A stretch of DNA of 64,000 bases from Paenibacillus sp. YYML68 (GTDB lineage Bacteria > Bacillota > Bacilli > Paenibacillales > NBRC-103111): contig NZ_BQYI01000001.1 of NCBI RefSeq assembly GCF_027923405.1, positions 1,276,001 to 1,340,000 on the forward strand, given 5' to 3'. Positions within the stretch are counted from its first letter, which is position 1. Every line of letters starts with the position of its first letter. Under the pieces are notes generated by a model. The model was not told the DNA's origin, did no database searches, and saw only the letters and a program-made list of their open reading frames with translations. Of this stretch, positions 1 through 8,663 are shown in pieces. Made by a program: the position numbers and the translations under genes.

Positions 1-690
1 AACACGTACAACAAGAACAAGAGTGACAAGCTGCAGGGTCAGCTGGAGGATGCGAACAAGCGTATATCCGAGCTGGTGAAGCTCGAGGAGCGCCAGCGAA
101 TTGCTCGGGACCTGCACGATACGCTCGGCCAGAAGCTGTCGCTGATCGGACTGAAGAGCGATCTGGCGAGCAAGCTGATTCATAAGAATCCCGAGCAGGC
201 AGCTGCGGAGATGAGCGACGTCAGGCAGACGGCTCGTCATGCGCTCAAGGAAGTGCGGGAGCTGGTGACCCAGATGCGGGGCACGCGGCTGGAGGACGAA
301 ATCTATCGAGTACAGCAGATCTGCAAGGCGGCGGACATCGATTTCTCGCTGGAGGGTAGCCTGGAGAAGCTGAATATTTCGCTCATTACCGAGAACGTCG
401 TTAGCATGTGCTTGAAGGAAGCGGTAACGAACGTGGTTAAGCATAGCGGTGCCTCGACTTGTTCGGTAGTCATTGAGCCGGAACGCGGCGAGCTGCTCAT
501 TCGCGTGAAGGACAACGGCATTGGCATAGGGGAGCCTGAGAGCTATATGAAGGGGAACGGACTGCGCGGCATACAAGAACGTCTAGAATTTGTAAACGGC
601 AGCTTGGAGATTGTGTCCGAGCAAGGCACTACGCTGCTGATGAAGGTGCCCGCCATGCTGAAGCAGCCGCTTAAGGAGGCAGACGTATGA
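1..690 (+). CDS. DesK/NarX-type sensor histidine kinase, C-terminal part (5' end outside window)
   Basis: The frame is open from base 1, so this is the 3' part of a longer gene; a GTG at 76 is internal. The start of the visible part reads as coiled-coil linker. The HisKA_3 dimerisation/phosphoacceptor motif RIARDLHDTLGQ follows around 105-130, and a HATPase_c domain has the N box (KEAVTNVVKHS) and G boxes (DNGIGIG, GNGLRGI). Family knowledge: such kinases autophosphorylate on the His of LHD and pass the phosphate to a LuxR-type regulator. The stop overlaps the start of the next gene (ATGA), so the two form a cognate pair. The missing N-terminus probably holds membrane segments; the signal sensed cannot be read here. 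DesK itself is only the nearest well-known relative. Confidence 0.88.
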   Translation, partial: NTYNKNKSDKLQGQLEDANKRISELVKLEERQRIARDLHDTLGQKLSLIGLKSDLASKLIHKNPEQAAAEMSDVRQTARHALKEVRELVTQMRGTRLEDEIYRVQQICKAADIDFSLEGSLEKLNISLITENVVSMCLKEAVTNVVKHSGASTCSVVIEPERGELLIRVKDNGIGIGEPESYMKGNGLRGIQERLEFVNGSLEIVSEQGTTLLMKVPAMLKQPLKEADV

Positions 691-1289
691 TTAGAATTGT
701 AATCGCCGAGGATCAGCGGATGCTGCTCGGTGCGCTTGCCTCGCTGCTTGATCTGGAAGAGGATATGACCGTCGTCGGTCGTGCAGGCAACGGGGAAGAG
801 GCGGTCAAGCTTGTGCACGAGCATAAGCCGGATATTTGCATCATGGATATCGAGATGCCGCTGAAGAGCGGACTGGAGGCAGCTGAGGAGCTGAAGGGTC
901 AAGGCTGCAAGGTTATTATATTGACGACCTTCGCAAGGCCTGGCTACTTCGAGCGTGCGGTCAAGGCAGGCGTACATGGCTATCTCCTGAAGGACAGCCC
1001 GAGCGAGGAGCTCGCGACGACGATCCGCAGCGTCATGGCCGGACGGCGCATCTATGCTGCAGATCTCGTGGATGAGGCTTACACGCAGGACAACAATCCG
1101 CTAACGGAGCGGGAGAAGGAAGTGCTGTCGCTTATGGCAGACGGCAAGAATACGAAGGAAATTGCTAGTCAGCTGTATTTGACAACCGGGACGGTACGCA
1201 ATTATATATCTGTCATACTCGATAAGCTCGATGTGAGCAACCGGATCGAGGCGATCATGAGGTTCAAGGAGAAGGGCTGGTTCAAGTGA
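687..1289 (+). CDS. NarL/DesR-family response regulator
   Basis: 200-residue two-domain regulator. The N-terminal receiver has the acidic pair in IAEDQ, the phosphoacceptor Asp in CIMDIEMP (about residue 54), a Thr in ILTTFARPGY and a Lys in LLKDSPS. The C-terminal LuxR/GerE helix-turn-helix contains LTEREKEVLSLMADGKNTKE and TGTVRNYIS. It starts inside the stop of the upstream kinase gene (4-bp ATGA overlap, preceded by AAGGAGG), so the two are translationally coupled. In DesK/DesR this layout controls membrane-lipid desaturase expression, but no desaturase or ABC target gene is visible nearby, so the target is unknown. Confidence 0.92.
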   Translation: MIRIVIAEDQRMLLGALASLLDLEEDMTVVGRAGNGEEAVKLVHEHKPDICIMDIEMPLKSGLEAAEELKGQGCKVIILTTFARPGYFERAVKAGVHGYLLKDSPSEELATTIRSVMAGRRIYAADLVDEAYTQDNNPLTEREKEVLSLMADGKNTKEIASQLYLTTGTVRNYISVILDKLDVSNRIEAIMRFKEKGWFK

Positions 1290-1314
1290 ATCAGCTCGTT
1301 ATAGGTAGCTAATA

Positions 1315-1343
1315 ACAGCCGCGGGCTAGAGCTTCGCGGCTGT
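1315..1343 (+). terminator. Probable terminator after the DesK/DesR-type operon
   Basis: Perfect 9-bp inverted repeat (ACAGCCGCG at 1315-1323, CGCGGCTGT at 1335-1343) followed by a short T-rich tail, 26 bp after the regulator stop. The T-run is weak. Confidence 0.5.
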
Positions 1344-1415
1344 GTTTGGTGTACCGTCGTAACAGCGGCCTTACAGCCTATTATGTCTGCCATGAAGATG
1401 ACCCTTATGGTATAA

Positions 1416-1958
1416 TGGAAGAAAGTAGGATGGAGCGGACGGTCTGAACGATATCATAACGTGTTCCATTTAAGAGAAGACCAGACGGGCCTCGTGCTGA
1501 CGGACTTGATCGAGATACATTTTCTGGAGCTGCCTAAGCTGGAGCAGCAGCGTACTGTATTGAACAATAAGCTGGTGAAATGGCTACTGTTTCTCAAAGG
1601 TGTGAGAAGAGATAAATGGGAGGAATTGGCGATGAACGAACCAACCTTGCGTAAGGCGATGGACACGCTGGAATTTTTAAGCCAGGACCGGGAGGCTAGG
1701 CAGCTGTATGAAATGAGGCAGAAGGCGCTTCGCGATGAGATCTCGATGATTGCAGGGGCGAAGGAAGCGGGCAGAGAAGAAGGCAGAGAAGAAGGCAGAG
1801 AAGAAGGCAGAGAAGAAGGCAGAGAAGAAGGCAGCCAAGCACGTGCGCTCTTAGTAGCTAAAAATATGCTGGATAAAGGATTAAGCGACGCATTAATTAT
1901 TGAACTGACAGGCCTTACAGATGCAGAATTAACGCAGCTCAAGGAAGGGCTTCATTAA
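1416..1958 (+). pseudogene. Rpn-family (PD-(D/E)XK transposase-like) nuclease, N-terminally truncated
   Basis: The protein reads like the C-terminal part of the Rpn/'transposase_31' group: YHNVFHLRED, LTDLIEIHFLELPKL, a helical segment, then an EGRE repeat region and a short C-terminal helix. Family-like sequence continues upstream of the only usable start (GTG 1461) into codons from about 1443, but a TAA at 1413 closes the frame and the N-terminal nuclease core is absent. Full-length relatives are around 300 residues; this fragment has at most about 180. It is therefore probably a 5'-deleted remnant. Rpn proteins promote RecA-independent recombination, but this copy should be catalytically dead. 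It stands alone between two unrelated genes. Confidence 0.75.
1770..1829 (+). repeat. Five perfect 12-bp tandem repeats (GGCAGAGAAGAA) inside the Rpn remnant
   Basis: Five uninterrupted identical 12-bp units encode a run of Gly-Arg-Glu-Glu. Such charged repeats are common at this place in Rpn-family proteins. Perfect identity at DNA level suggests recent slippage or homogenisation. Confidence 0.9.
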
Positions 1959-2031
1959 CTCGGAAACGTGCTTGCGGCAGAGGTCGCAGGCTTTTTTTGC
2001 GCGAGATTAAAGCGAAGGAGGAACAGGCCAG

Positions 2032-2823
2032 ATGAACGATATTCGATTGAAAACGAACTTGAAGCCAAGCAACATCGCCGATCGGCTGCAATATAACCCG
2101 TCCATTATAGAGTTCTATCTTGGGGAAACCGACCTGCTGCAGCCTGAGCTGATCCGTGAGCGTATACGTGAGCTGCAGAGTAAAGGGATTCGCGTCTATC
2201 TGCATCACCCTCCGAAGGTTCAGGGGAAGCGGCTTGACATCTTGTCCCGTGATGAGGAGGTGCGCACGTTCTATCACCGATCGTCTGAGCAGCTGGCCAT
2301 GCTGTGTCACGAGGAAGATGTTAGATGCGTCATTCACGCACATTACAGTCACACAGAAAGCTCGGGACGAGTTGGTCCGTCGGAGACGCGTAGGATGCGG
2401 GACGAGATTCGGTCGATTCTGGAGTACGGACGTGACGTTTTCCTATGGGAGGATACGATTGAGGGGTTATTCGCATATGCGAATCCGTATTTAATGGAGG
2501 AGCTGGTCGTACCGCTGAACCTGCCGCTGAATGTCGATGTAAGTCATACGTTCATCAGCTTCCGCGGTGATAATGATAAGCTGAGGCAGACGCTGGAGCA
2601 GACGCATCCGTATGCGCAATATTACCACCTCGTCGATAGCTTTGGACTTGTCCACGATTCGTTGCCTCTTGGCGAAGGCCTCATAGATTGGGCAATGGTG
2701 AAGCCGTATGTAGCGGACCGTGACTTCATCTTCGAGGTTGGGCTCGCGGGCGATCACAGCGATTGTACACCGATGATACGAAGCGCTGAGTTTTTTAGGA
2801 GCATACAGCCTATCTATAGGTAA
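2032..2823 (+). CDS. TIM-barrel sugar phosphate isomerase/epimerase-like protein
   Basis: 263 residues with the look of the xylose isomerase-like/AP endonuclease 2 TIM-barrel superfamily. There are regularly spaced strand-end acidic and His residues: IIEFYLGETD, IHAHYSHTES, VFLWEDTIEG, LNVDVSHTFIS, YYHLVDSFG, FIFEVGLAGDH. These would be divalent-metal ligands at the barrel mouth in this superfamily. ATG 2032 is preceded by AAGGAGGAACAGGCCAG. It stands alone, with no sugar operon around it, so the substrate is unknown. Epimerase, isomerase or lyase activity are all possible in this fold. Confidence 0.7.
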   Translation: MNDIRLKTNLKPSNIADRLQYNPSIIEFYLGETDLLQPELIRERIRELQSKGIRVYLHHPPKVQGKRLDILSRDEEVRTFYHRSSEQLAMLCHEEDVRCVIHAHYSHTESSGRVGPSETRRMRDEIRSILEYGRDVFLWEDTIEGLFAYANPYLMEELVVPLNLPLNVDVSHTFISFRGDNDKLRQTLEQTHPYAQYYHLVDSFGLVHDSLPLGEGLIDWAMVKPYVADRDFIFEVGLAGDHSDCTPMIRSAEFFRSIQPIYR

Positions 2824-2944
2824 CAGATCGGACTGGAGGGTTTGACCGGAGCTTTAGCTGATGGCTGAATGCGAGGTCAGGCGGCCTCGGGCAGTGGCGA
2901 TGGCGGTACTCGTAATAGACTGATAACGTGTGAAGGCCCTGGTG

Positions 2945-3007
2945 AAAAAAACAAGGCTGTCCCGGCGCTCGCTCGTCATAGCTCCGAGCTTGCTTAGAGA
3001 CAGCCTT
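2945..3007 (-). terminator. Terminator of the minus-strand murein peptidase gene
   Basis: Inverted repeat AAGGCTGTC (2953-2961) / GACAGCCTT (2999-3007) with an A-tract at 2945-2950, which becomes a T-tract on the minus strand. It starts 17 bp after the stop of the adjacent minus gene. Confidence 0.75.
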
Positions 3008-3023
3008 GCTGTATCATTACGAA

Positions 3024-3845
3024 TTAGTTAGTCATACCCAGGTGGAAGTGGTCCGCATGGTCCGCGCGAACGAGAATCTTGGAGCTGACTACGCCATGTG
3101 TCGTGTAGAAGATTACTTGCTTCACGTTGGAGTTCGCAACAGCAAGCTCAATCACCTTCTTCTCTTGAGCAGCAGTCATGCCGGCGTTACGGATGTCGAC
3201 CGTTTTGCCGTCCATATGCGTGCTGTGCTCAGGTGTGTCTGCGCCATCGATCAAGCTTGCGTCGTTGATCTCAAGCTTTTTGTAGTACGTGTTGTAGAAG
3301 CCTTGAGCGATTTGACCAAGGGTCGTCAATGTGGAAGATGTCACATAGCTATGGTCCAGCTTGTACGTGCTGTCGCCAGCCAAGCCGCTTGCCGTATCGT
3401 TGTAGTTCGTGTAGATGGACGTGTTGCCAACGCGTACGTAGCCCTTCGGCGAGAAGCCGAGCGAAGCGTGCATCGCGTTGCGGCTTGCTGCGCCGTAGAT
3501 ACCGTCAGCTGTCAAGCCCTTCAAGCTTTGGAACTTCTTCAGGTTGTCTCTTGTCGCTGTGTCGAAGTAGTTGTCCGTGCTTGTAATTTTGGGTATGCCT
3601 GTGAAGTAAGACTCATTGTACGATCTCCACGTCTTCAGGTTGCTCTTCAGGACGCCGATCTGCGTGTGAGTCTGGCCATAAGAGTAGGTAGATTGGTAGC
3701 TTACACCATAGAAGCTGTTGGAGCTGGCTGTGCCGACGGCTGCAACATTGGCGTGACCGGCAACGGCCAGGGCGCTGGATGCGATCGAGACCGCAGCTGT
3801 GCAGGAAATGGCTAAAGCGACGATTAACTTCTTACTCTTGTTCAT
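3024..3845 (-). CDS. Secreted peptidoglycan-binding protein with LAS-type (MepA-like) murein endopeptidase domain
   Basis: ATG at 3845 is chosen over an upstream in-frame start at 3884 because GGAGGGTGAA lies just before it and the protein then begins with a typical signal peptide (MNKSKKLIVALAISC, then an AlaXAla site). A PG_binding_1-like domain follows (FDTATRDNLKKFQ, LTADGIYGAASRNAM). The C-terminal half has the LAS metallopeptidase signature: HMDGKTVDI (His...Asp Zn ligands) and DHADHFHLGM (HxH). Family knowledge: LAS enzymes cut peptide cross-links of the cell wall. It is monocistronic, with its own terminator and divergent from the SEC-C gene. Confidence 0.8.
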   Translation of the reverse strand: MNKSKKLIVALAISCTAAVSIASSALAVAGHANVAAVGTASSNSFYGVSYQSTYSYGQTHTQIGVLKSNLKTWRSYNESYFTGIPKITSTDNYFDTATRDNLKKFQSLKGLTADGIYGAASRNAMHASLGFSPKGYVRVGNTSIYTNYNDTASGLAGDSTYKLDHSYVTSSTLTTLGQIAQGFYNTYYKKLEINDASLIDGADTPEHSTHMDGKTVDIRNAGMTAAQEKKVIELAVANSNVKQVIFYTTHGVVSSKILVRADHADHFHLGMTN

Positions 3846-4151
3846 TAAATTCACCCTCCAACAATAATAGATTGTGGCTGCCATTAGGCGGCAGAGCTAA
3901 TGACAACGCCCTTGATAATGGTAACTATTAAATGATCTGCCACAACTAGGATTCTATCACAATGGATAATAGGGTGAAATAGAATTCATTGTAAGAATTT
4001 GTTAAGTTATCGTGGAGAAAATGTGTAGATATGAACTCGCTTTCACTCAATATTGTCATTTTTTGTCGCAGATTCATGGAGGAAAATCATACATTAAGGC
4101 GAATACTAGCTGAGAACGATAGTTTCGGAAATTGACTTAAAGGGTGAAGGC

Positions 4152-5321
4152 ATGGACAGGCTGAACGAAGATGTGAACGTTAGGATGAAGAAAGCGGATG
4201 AGAAGCTGTGGATGGAGCTGAAGCAGCCGCTCATCCTCGAGGAGCAGCTAGTCAAGCTGACCAAACAAGAGCTGCTCTCGATTCGAGATAATCTTGGCTT
4301 GAAGGGCTCGAGCGCTCTGAAGAAGCAGGAGCTCGTCGATACGATTGCGGCACAGCTGCCTGAGCAGCTGCCAAGACTGCTGGACAAGCTGGATGCTGTC
4401 CAGTACCACATTCTGAAGAAGGCGGCGACGCAGGACGGTCTCTTGGAGCAGCAGCTAGACTATCAGCATATCTATTACTTTAAGGACCGGGGGCTGTTGT
4501 TTCCCGGCACGATCGAAGGCAAGCGGCTAGCAGCGATGCCAAAGGCGGTGCTGGATTCCTTCGACGAGCATGACAGCGAGGCATACCAGGCGATCGTGCA
4601 AGCGAATACGAGGCTGGTCAAGCTGTCACACGGCATGCTGTACTATTACGGTACATTGAGTCTATTCGAGCTTGAAGAGCTTCTTCAGCAATATGATGGG
4701 CTTCGCGGCGTGGGTGCCGACTGGATATCGGTCTTGTTCGAAGCGGAGGAGTATGGTCAGCAGATCGAGCTTGGCGCATACGGCTTCTCGCATGCTCTTG
4801 TCCAAGACCCGGGTATTGTGAAGGAGGAGCACCGGCTGAGAGCCGAGCTTCCGTTCTACCCGTTCACGGAGGAGCAGCTGCTGGAGGCCGGCGAGCGAGG
4901 TTATGTCCAGCGTAACGGGCAGTTCGATGCATTCACCGCGTTCATCCGTTCGCGGTATGCGCTATCGGATGGCGATGCGGATTCGCTCGTGGCAGAGTGC
5001 TTGAACTCGATCCAGAATGGAGAGCTGCCAGGCAATCTGGTACTCCATCTGCAGCAGCAGCTGGAGATGACGGATGTTGCGACCGTGCAAGCCTTCATGG
5101 GACATCTCATTGCTCTCCATAACTCCTGTAGACACTGGGGCTTGAAGGGCTACTCCCCAGATGAAATGAATCCCGCGCGTATGGTGAAGGAGTCTTCCAC
5201 GAAGGTACGCGGAGCTGAGAGCTCTGATACGTCCTCCTCGAAGGTCGCCGTGCGTCCCGGCCGCAACGAGCCGTGTCCTTGCGGCAGCGGCAAGAAGTAT
5301 AAGAAGTGCTGCGGGAGCTAG
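4152..5321 (+). CDS. SEC-C motif protein with SAP/Rho-N-like segment
   Basis: 389 residues. Residues about 25-60 (LTKQELLSIRDNLGLKGSS, LKKQELVDTI) look like a SAP or Rho N-terminal-like helix-extended-loop-helix. The C-terminus ends in the zinc-binding SEC-C motif RNEPCPCGSGKKYKKCC. The middle is helical and not recognised. ATG 4152 is preceded by AAAGGGTGAAGG. SEC-C tails occur on SecA and on many small cytoplasmic proteins and bind Zn; the role of this one is unknown. Leu/Gln/Glu-rich low complexity runs through the whole protein. Confidence 0.75.
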   Translation: MDRLNEDVNVRMKKADEKLWMELKQPLILEEQLVKLTKQELLSIRDNLGLKGSSALKKQELVDTIAAQLPEQLPRLLDKLDAVQYHILKKAATQDGLLEQQLDYQHIYYFKDRGLLFPGTIEGKRLAAMPKAVLDSFDEHDSEAYQAIVQANTRLVKLSHGMLYYYGTLSLFELEELLQQYDGLRGVGADWISVLFEAEEYGQQIELGAYGFSHALVQDPGIVKEEHRLRAELPFYPFTEEQLLEAGERGYVQRNGQFDAFTAFIRSRYALSDGDADSLVAECLNSIQNGELPGNLVLHLQQQLEMTDVATVQAFMGHLIALHNSCRHWGLKGYSPDEMNPARMVKESSTKVRGAESSDTSSSKVAVRPGRNEPCPCGSGKKYKKCCGS

Positions 5322-5395
5322 TCCACAGCGAATGAGTGAAGCTGTGTGCGAATACACTGCGAGTGATGTACAAAACGCAGTGGAGGTTCGCGCAC

Positions 5396-6301
5396 ATGAA
5401 CAGTTACCCGGAATATCCGTACTACAGCAAGAAGACGGAATGTGAGGAACAGCCGGTCGCTTTTCCACCGCAAAAGCAAGATTGGCAGCCCGGACTTGAA
5501 TATGTGATGACCCCAAGGCCGATCTACGACAATCCGGCCTATGTCGGGAGCGGAAAGCTGAAGGGCAAGATCGCGCTCATTACGGGCGGCGACAGCGGAA
5601 TCGGACGTGCGGTAGCTGTCGCCTTCGCGAAGGAAGGTGCTGATGTTGCGTTCACCTACCTCTATGAGCATCAAGATGCGGAGGAGACGGCACGTGTGGT
5701 GGAGTCATATGGCAGCAGATGCTTGCCGATGAGCCTCGACATGCGGACGAAGGCGGTGTGCACGGACGCTGTAGAGCGGACGGAGAAGCAGCTCGGCGGC
5801 TTGAATATCGTCGTGAACAACCAAGCCGTGCAGTTCGAGCAGATGAGTCTTCTCGATATTAGTGAGGAGCAGCTCGAGCTGACGTTTCGCACGAATGTGT
5901 TCGCATACTTCTATGTCACGCAGGCAGCCCTTCCTTACTTGAAGGAGGGCGATGCGATCATTAACACAGCCTCCATTACCGCCTATCGCGGATCGCCAAC
6001 GCTGCTCGATTACTCGGCGACGAAGGGGGCAACGGTGACGTTCAGCCGATCGCTGTCGATGTCGCTTGTGGATCAGGGTATTCGTGTCAACACCGTAGCG
6101 CCAGGGCCGTTCTGGACCCCGCTTACGCCTGCTACCTATAAGGCGGAGAAGGTATCGACCTTCGGCACGAGCACGCCGATGAAGCGGGCCGGTCAGCCGT
6201 TCGAGGCGGCCCCGGCCTATGTGTATTTGGCAAGCGATGATTCGCGCTATGTGACAGGGGAGACGATGCATGTGAATGGCGGCGACTTCATCGGAGCCTA
6301 G
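5396..6301 (+). CDS. SDR-family NAD(P)-dependent oxidoreductase (YhdF/YdaD-like)
   Basis: Start placed at ATG 5396 because TGGAGG lies 9 bp upstream; an in-frame ATG at 5336 has no ribosome site. The N-terminal extension (PQKQDWQPGLEYVMTPRP) is typical of the general-stress SDR subgroup. Then come the Rossmann motif TGGDSGIGRAVA, NNQA (NNAG equivalent), the catalytic Ser in INTASITAYRG, and YSATK (catalytic Tyr/Lys). The C-terminal ETMHVNGGDF is the usual SDR ending. The relatives are annotated as general-stress or glucose-dehydrogenase-like proteins; the substrate cannot be inferred. Confidence 0.88.
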   Translation: MNSYPEYPYYSKKTECEEQPVAFPPQKQDWQPGLEYVMTPRPIYDNPAYVGSGKLKGKIALITGGDSGIGRAVAVAFAKEGADVAFTYLYEHQDAEETARVVESYGSRCLPMSLDMRTKAVCTDAVERTEKQLGGLNIVVNNQAVQFEQMSLLDISEEQLELTFRTNVFAYFYVTQAALPYLKEGDAIINTASITAYRGSPTLLDYSATKGATVTFSRSLSMSLVDQGIRVNTVAPGPFWTPLTPATYKAEKVSTFGTSTPMKRAGQPFEAAPAYVYLASDDSRYVTGETMHVNGGDFIGA

Positions 6302-6365
6302 TATGGCGCATCATTAGTCTCTCATCATTAGGCTCGCACCAGGATCGAGTTGACTTCAGAGCGGG

Positions 6366-6385
6366 GCCCTTGCGCAAGCAAGGGC
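6366..6385 (+). terminator. Compact hairpin with GCAA tetraloop after the SDR gene
   Basis: Perfect 8-bp stem GCCCTTGC/GCAAGGGC closed by GCAA (a GNRA tetraloop), followed by TCTTC. Probably a rho-independent terminator between the SDR gene and mqnB, though the T-run is short. Confidence 0.55.
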
Positions 6386-6475
6386 TCTTCGGCATGCGGA
6401 CGCAGATGAAACTACCTACATGAACGTGGTATGATCTTGAATAACAGTTTAAGCATGCGAGTTCGAGGTGAACCT

Positions 6476-7219
6476 ATGAAGAAGCAAGAAGGTATGAAGT
6501 CGGGAAGCGAGACGAGCTCCGCTGATCAGAGAGAATCGGCGCCGAGCAGAGGCGGCGTGCTCATCATGACAGCCGTCGAGGCGGAGCGTGAGGCGGTGCT
6601 TCGGGGACTGTCCGGCCTCGACGGCGTGGACGTGCTGCTCGCGGGCGTCGGTCCGGCGGCATCGGCGGCAAGCACAGCGGTGGCGCTGGCTCGCAGCGGC
6701 AAGCCGTATCGGCTCGTCGTGAGCATGGGCATCGGCGGCGGCTTTCCCGGTGTTGCGGACATCGGCTCGCTGGTCATCGCGAATAAGATCATAGCGGCTG
6801 ATCTCGGTGTTGAGACGGCAGACGGCTTTCTCAGCGTGGACGAGCTCGGCTTCGGCGCGTCACAGGTGGCTGTAGCTATGGAGCTAGTCCAGAGGTTGGC
6901 CGAAGCTATGCGGAGCAGCAGTGCACAGAGCACGGAGACACTTACCGCGGTGCATGTCGGTCCGGTGCTGACGGTGACGACGGCTACAGGCACGGCCCAG
7001 ACAGCCGCGAGGCTTGCTAAGCGTGTGCCCGGCGCAGCTGCCGAGGCGATGGAGGGCTACGGGGTGGCCGTCGCCGCACAGGCCGCAGGCATTCCCGTGC
7101 TGGAGCTGCGTGCGATCTCGAACGCAGTCGGTCCTCGTGACAGGTCTGCATGGCGCATCCCGGAGGCGCTGCGCACGCTGGAGGCCGCCGCGGCAGCATT
7201 GAAGGAGGTATTGATATGA
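6476..7219 (+). CDS. mqnB: Futalosine hydrolase
   Basis: Nucleoside phosphorylase/hydrolase fold: ILIMTAVEAERE at the N-terminus, LLAGVGPAASAAST, VVSMGIGGGFPG, and the substrate-binding EAMEGYGVA plus ELRAISN near the C-terminus. Family knowledge: MqnB splits futalosine into dehypoxanthine futalosine and hypoxanthine in the alternative menaquinone pathway. ATG 6476 has AGGTG just upstream; the earlier in-frame ATG 6431 would add an unlikely 15-residue leader. The stop overlaps the mqnD start (ATGA), and the adjacent mqnD supports the assignment over other phosphorylases. Confidence 0.92.
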   Translation: MKKQEGMKSGSETSSADQRESAPSRGGVLIMTAVEAEREAVLRGLSGLDGVDVLLAGVGPAASAASTAVALARSGKPYRLVVSMGIGGGFPGVADIGSLVIANKIIAADLGVETADGFLSVDELGFGASQVAVAMELVQRLAEAMRSSSAQSTETLTAVHVGPVLTVTTATGTAQTAARLAKRVPGAAAEAMEGYGVAVAAQAAGIPVLELRAISNAVGPRDRSAWRIPEALRTLEAAAAALKEVLI

Positions 7220-8052
7220 AGATTGCATTCTCCCCTTGTCCGAATGACACGTTCGTCTTTCACGCGCTCGTACACGGACTTATTCCAGGCGCACCGCGCT
7301 TTCAGGTCACCTATGCCGATATCGACAAGACGAACGGCTGGGTGGCGTCGGGAGAAGGTCCCGATGTGTTGAAAATATCGTACGCCGCCTTGCCCTGGGC
7401 GCTCGAGCATTACACGCTGCTACCGTGCGGCGGAGCGCTCGGCCGCGGCTGCGGACCGCTCATCTTGTCGGGCGCCGCTCTAGGGGGTACGACGGAGGCT
7501 GCCGCGCTAGCAGGTCGGAGGGTGGCGGTGCCGAGCGAGCGCTCGACCGCCTATCTGCTGTTCCGGTTATGGGCGGCCCGGCATGTGCCCGGAGGAGTCG
7601 GCGACATCGTCGTCATGCCGTTCCATGAGATTATGCCTGCCGTTCGTGATGGCTCTATCGACGCTGGGCTTGTCATTCATGAAGCACGCTTCACCTATGC
7701 GTCATATGGGCTGACAATGATGACGGATCTTGGCAGCTGGTGGGAGACCGATACGGGACTGCCCATTCCGCTCGGTGCCATCGTGGCAAGACGCTCGCTG
7801 GATCAGGAAGCGATCGCGCAATGGATTCGCGCATCCGTGGAGTATGCATGGGCGCATCCGACGGAGTCTGAGGCTTATGTGCTGCAGCATGCACAGGAGA
7901 TGTCGCCGGAGGTGGCGAAGGCGCATATCGAGCTGTATGTGAATGCGTATACGGCCGACCTCGGTCGTAGCGGGCTCGAGGCGGTTCAGGCTCTGCTGGG
8001 GCGCGCAGCTGAGGAAGGACTTGTACCTGCTGTCGATGTACAGAGGCTGTGA
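7216..8052 (+). CDS. mqnD: 1,4-dihydroxy-6-naphthoate synthase
   Basis: Starts MKIAFSPCPNDTFVFHALVHG, the hallmark of MqnD. GPLILSG, a conserved VPSERSTAYLL segment and a DAGLVIHEARFTY motif follow. The fold is that of a two-lobed periplasmic-binding-like enzyme. Family knowledge: it converts cyclic dehypoxanthinyl futalosine to 1,4-dihydroxy-6-naphthoate in the futalosine route to menaquinone. ATG 7216 overlaps the mqnB stop by 4 bp and has GGAGG upstream. mqnA, mqnC and mqnE are not in the window. Confidence 0.93.
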   Translation: MKIAFSPCPNDTFVFHALVHGLIPGAPRFQVTYADIDKTNGWVASGEGPDVLKISYAALPWALEHYTLLPCGGALGRGCGPLILSGAALGGTTEAAALAGRRVAVPSERSTAYLLFRLWAARHVPGGVGDIVVMPFHEIMPAVRDGSIDAGLVIHEARFTYASYGLTMMTDLGSWWETDTGLPIPLGAIVARRSLDQEAIAQWIRASVEYAWAHPTESEAYVLQHAQEMSPEVAKAHIELYVNAYTADLGRSGLEAVQALLGRAAEEGLVPAVDVQRL

Positions 8053-8085
8053 CAACTACTATTTTATCGCAAAGGGGTGATCCCG

Positions 8086-8550
8086 ATGTCCGAACAAACT
8101 GTAGCTAGTCGTCTGGAGAAGCTTGGCATCGTGCTGCCGAAGGCGAGCGGACCAGCGGCGAAGTACGCGAATTATGTGCTGGTGAACGACCTGCTGTTCC
8201 TCGCAGGCAAGGGACCATCAGGCGGTCCGAAGGGTAAGCTTGGCAAGGACTATACGACCGAGGAGGGCTATGCCTTCGCCCGTCAGGCGGGGCTGGAGGT
8301 GCTGGCAGTTGTACAGGACGCTCTCGGCTCGCTTGACCGGGTGAAGCGGGTTGTCAAGGTTCAAGGCTTCATCCATGCTGCCGACCATTATGAGGAGATT
8401 CATAAGGTGCTCAATGGCTTCTCCGATCTCATGTTCGAGGTGTTCGGCGAAGAGAAGGGCGCTCATACCCGCTCGGTGCTCGGCGCCGCTGCGCTTCGGG
8501 ACCAGCTGCCGGTCGTCGTTGATACGATTTTTCAGGTGGAGCCAGAGTAG
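8086..8550 (+). CDS. RidA-family (YjgF/YER057c/UK114) protein
   Basis: About 154 residues of Rid fold: SEQTVASRLEKLGIVLP, YVLVNDLLFLAGKGP, RVVKVQGFIHA, then ARSVLGAAAL-type C-terminal strands (here HTRSVLGAAALRDQLPVVVD). The variant resembles the longer RidA-like group rather than classical RidA, because the catalytic Arg/Glu context is shifted. Family role: enamine/imine deamination or an unknown function. ATG 8086 is preferred over GTG 8077, since AAAGGGG is spaced correctly for 8086. It lies 33 bp after mqnD and may be read through from it. Confidence 0.85.
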   Translation: MSEQTVASRLEKLGIVLPKASGPAAKYANYVLVNDLLFLAGKGPSGGPKGKLGKDYTTEEGYAFARQAGLEVLAVVQDALGSLDRVKRVVKVQGFIHAADHYEEIHKVLNGFSDLMFEVFGEEKGAHTRSVLGAAALRDQLPVVVDTIFQVEPE

Positions 8551-8580
8551 GTGTACAGGCTAGTGAGCATGCGCAGATAA

Positions 8581-8634
8581 AAGAAGAGCCCGTCAACCCG
8601 CAAGGAGCTCAGCTCGTTGCAGGTGACGGGTTCT
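8581..8634 (-). terminator. Terminator of the minus-strand hybrid-kinase operon
   Basis: AGCCCGTCA (8588-8596) pairs with TGACGGGTT (8625-8633) across a long arm. The A/G-rich flank on the left gives a T-rich tail on the minus strand. It lies between converging genes and may serve both. Confidence 0.6.
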
Positions 8635-8663
8635 TGCGTATGTCGGTCGCTCACGGCACCACT

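Noticed and set aside
1770..1829. CRISPR-like tandem repeats
   Set aside because: Units are contiguous 12-mers without spacers and encode a charged protein repeat. No CRISPR array or cas gene is visible anywhere in the window.
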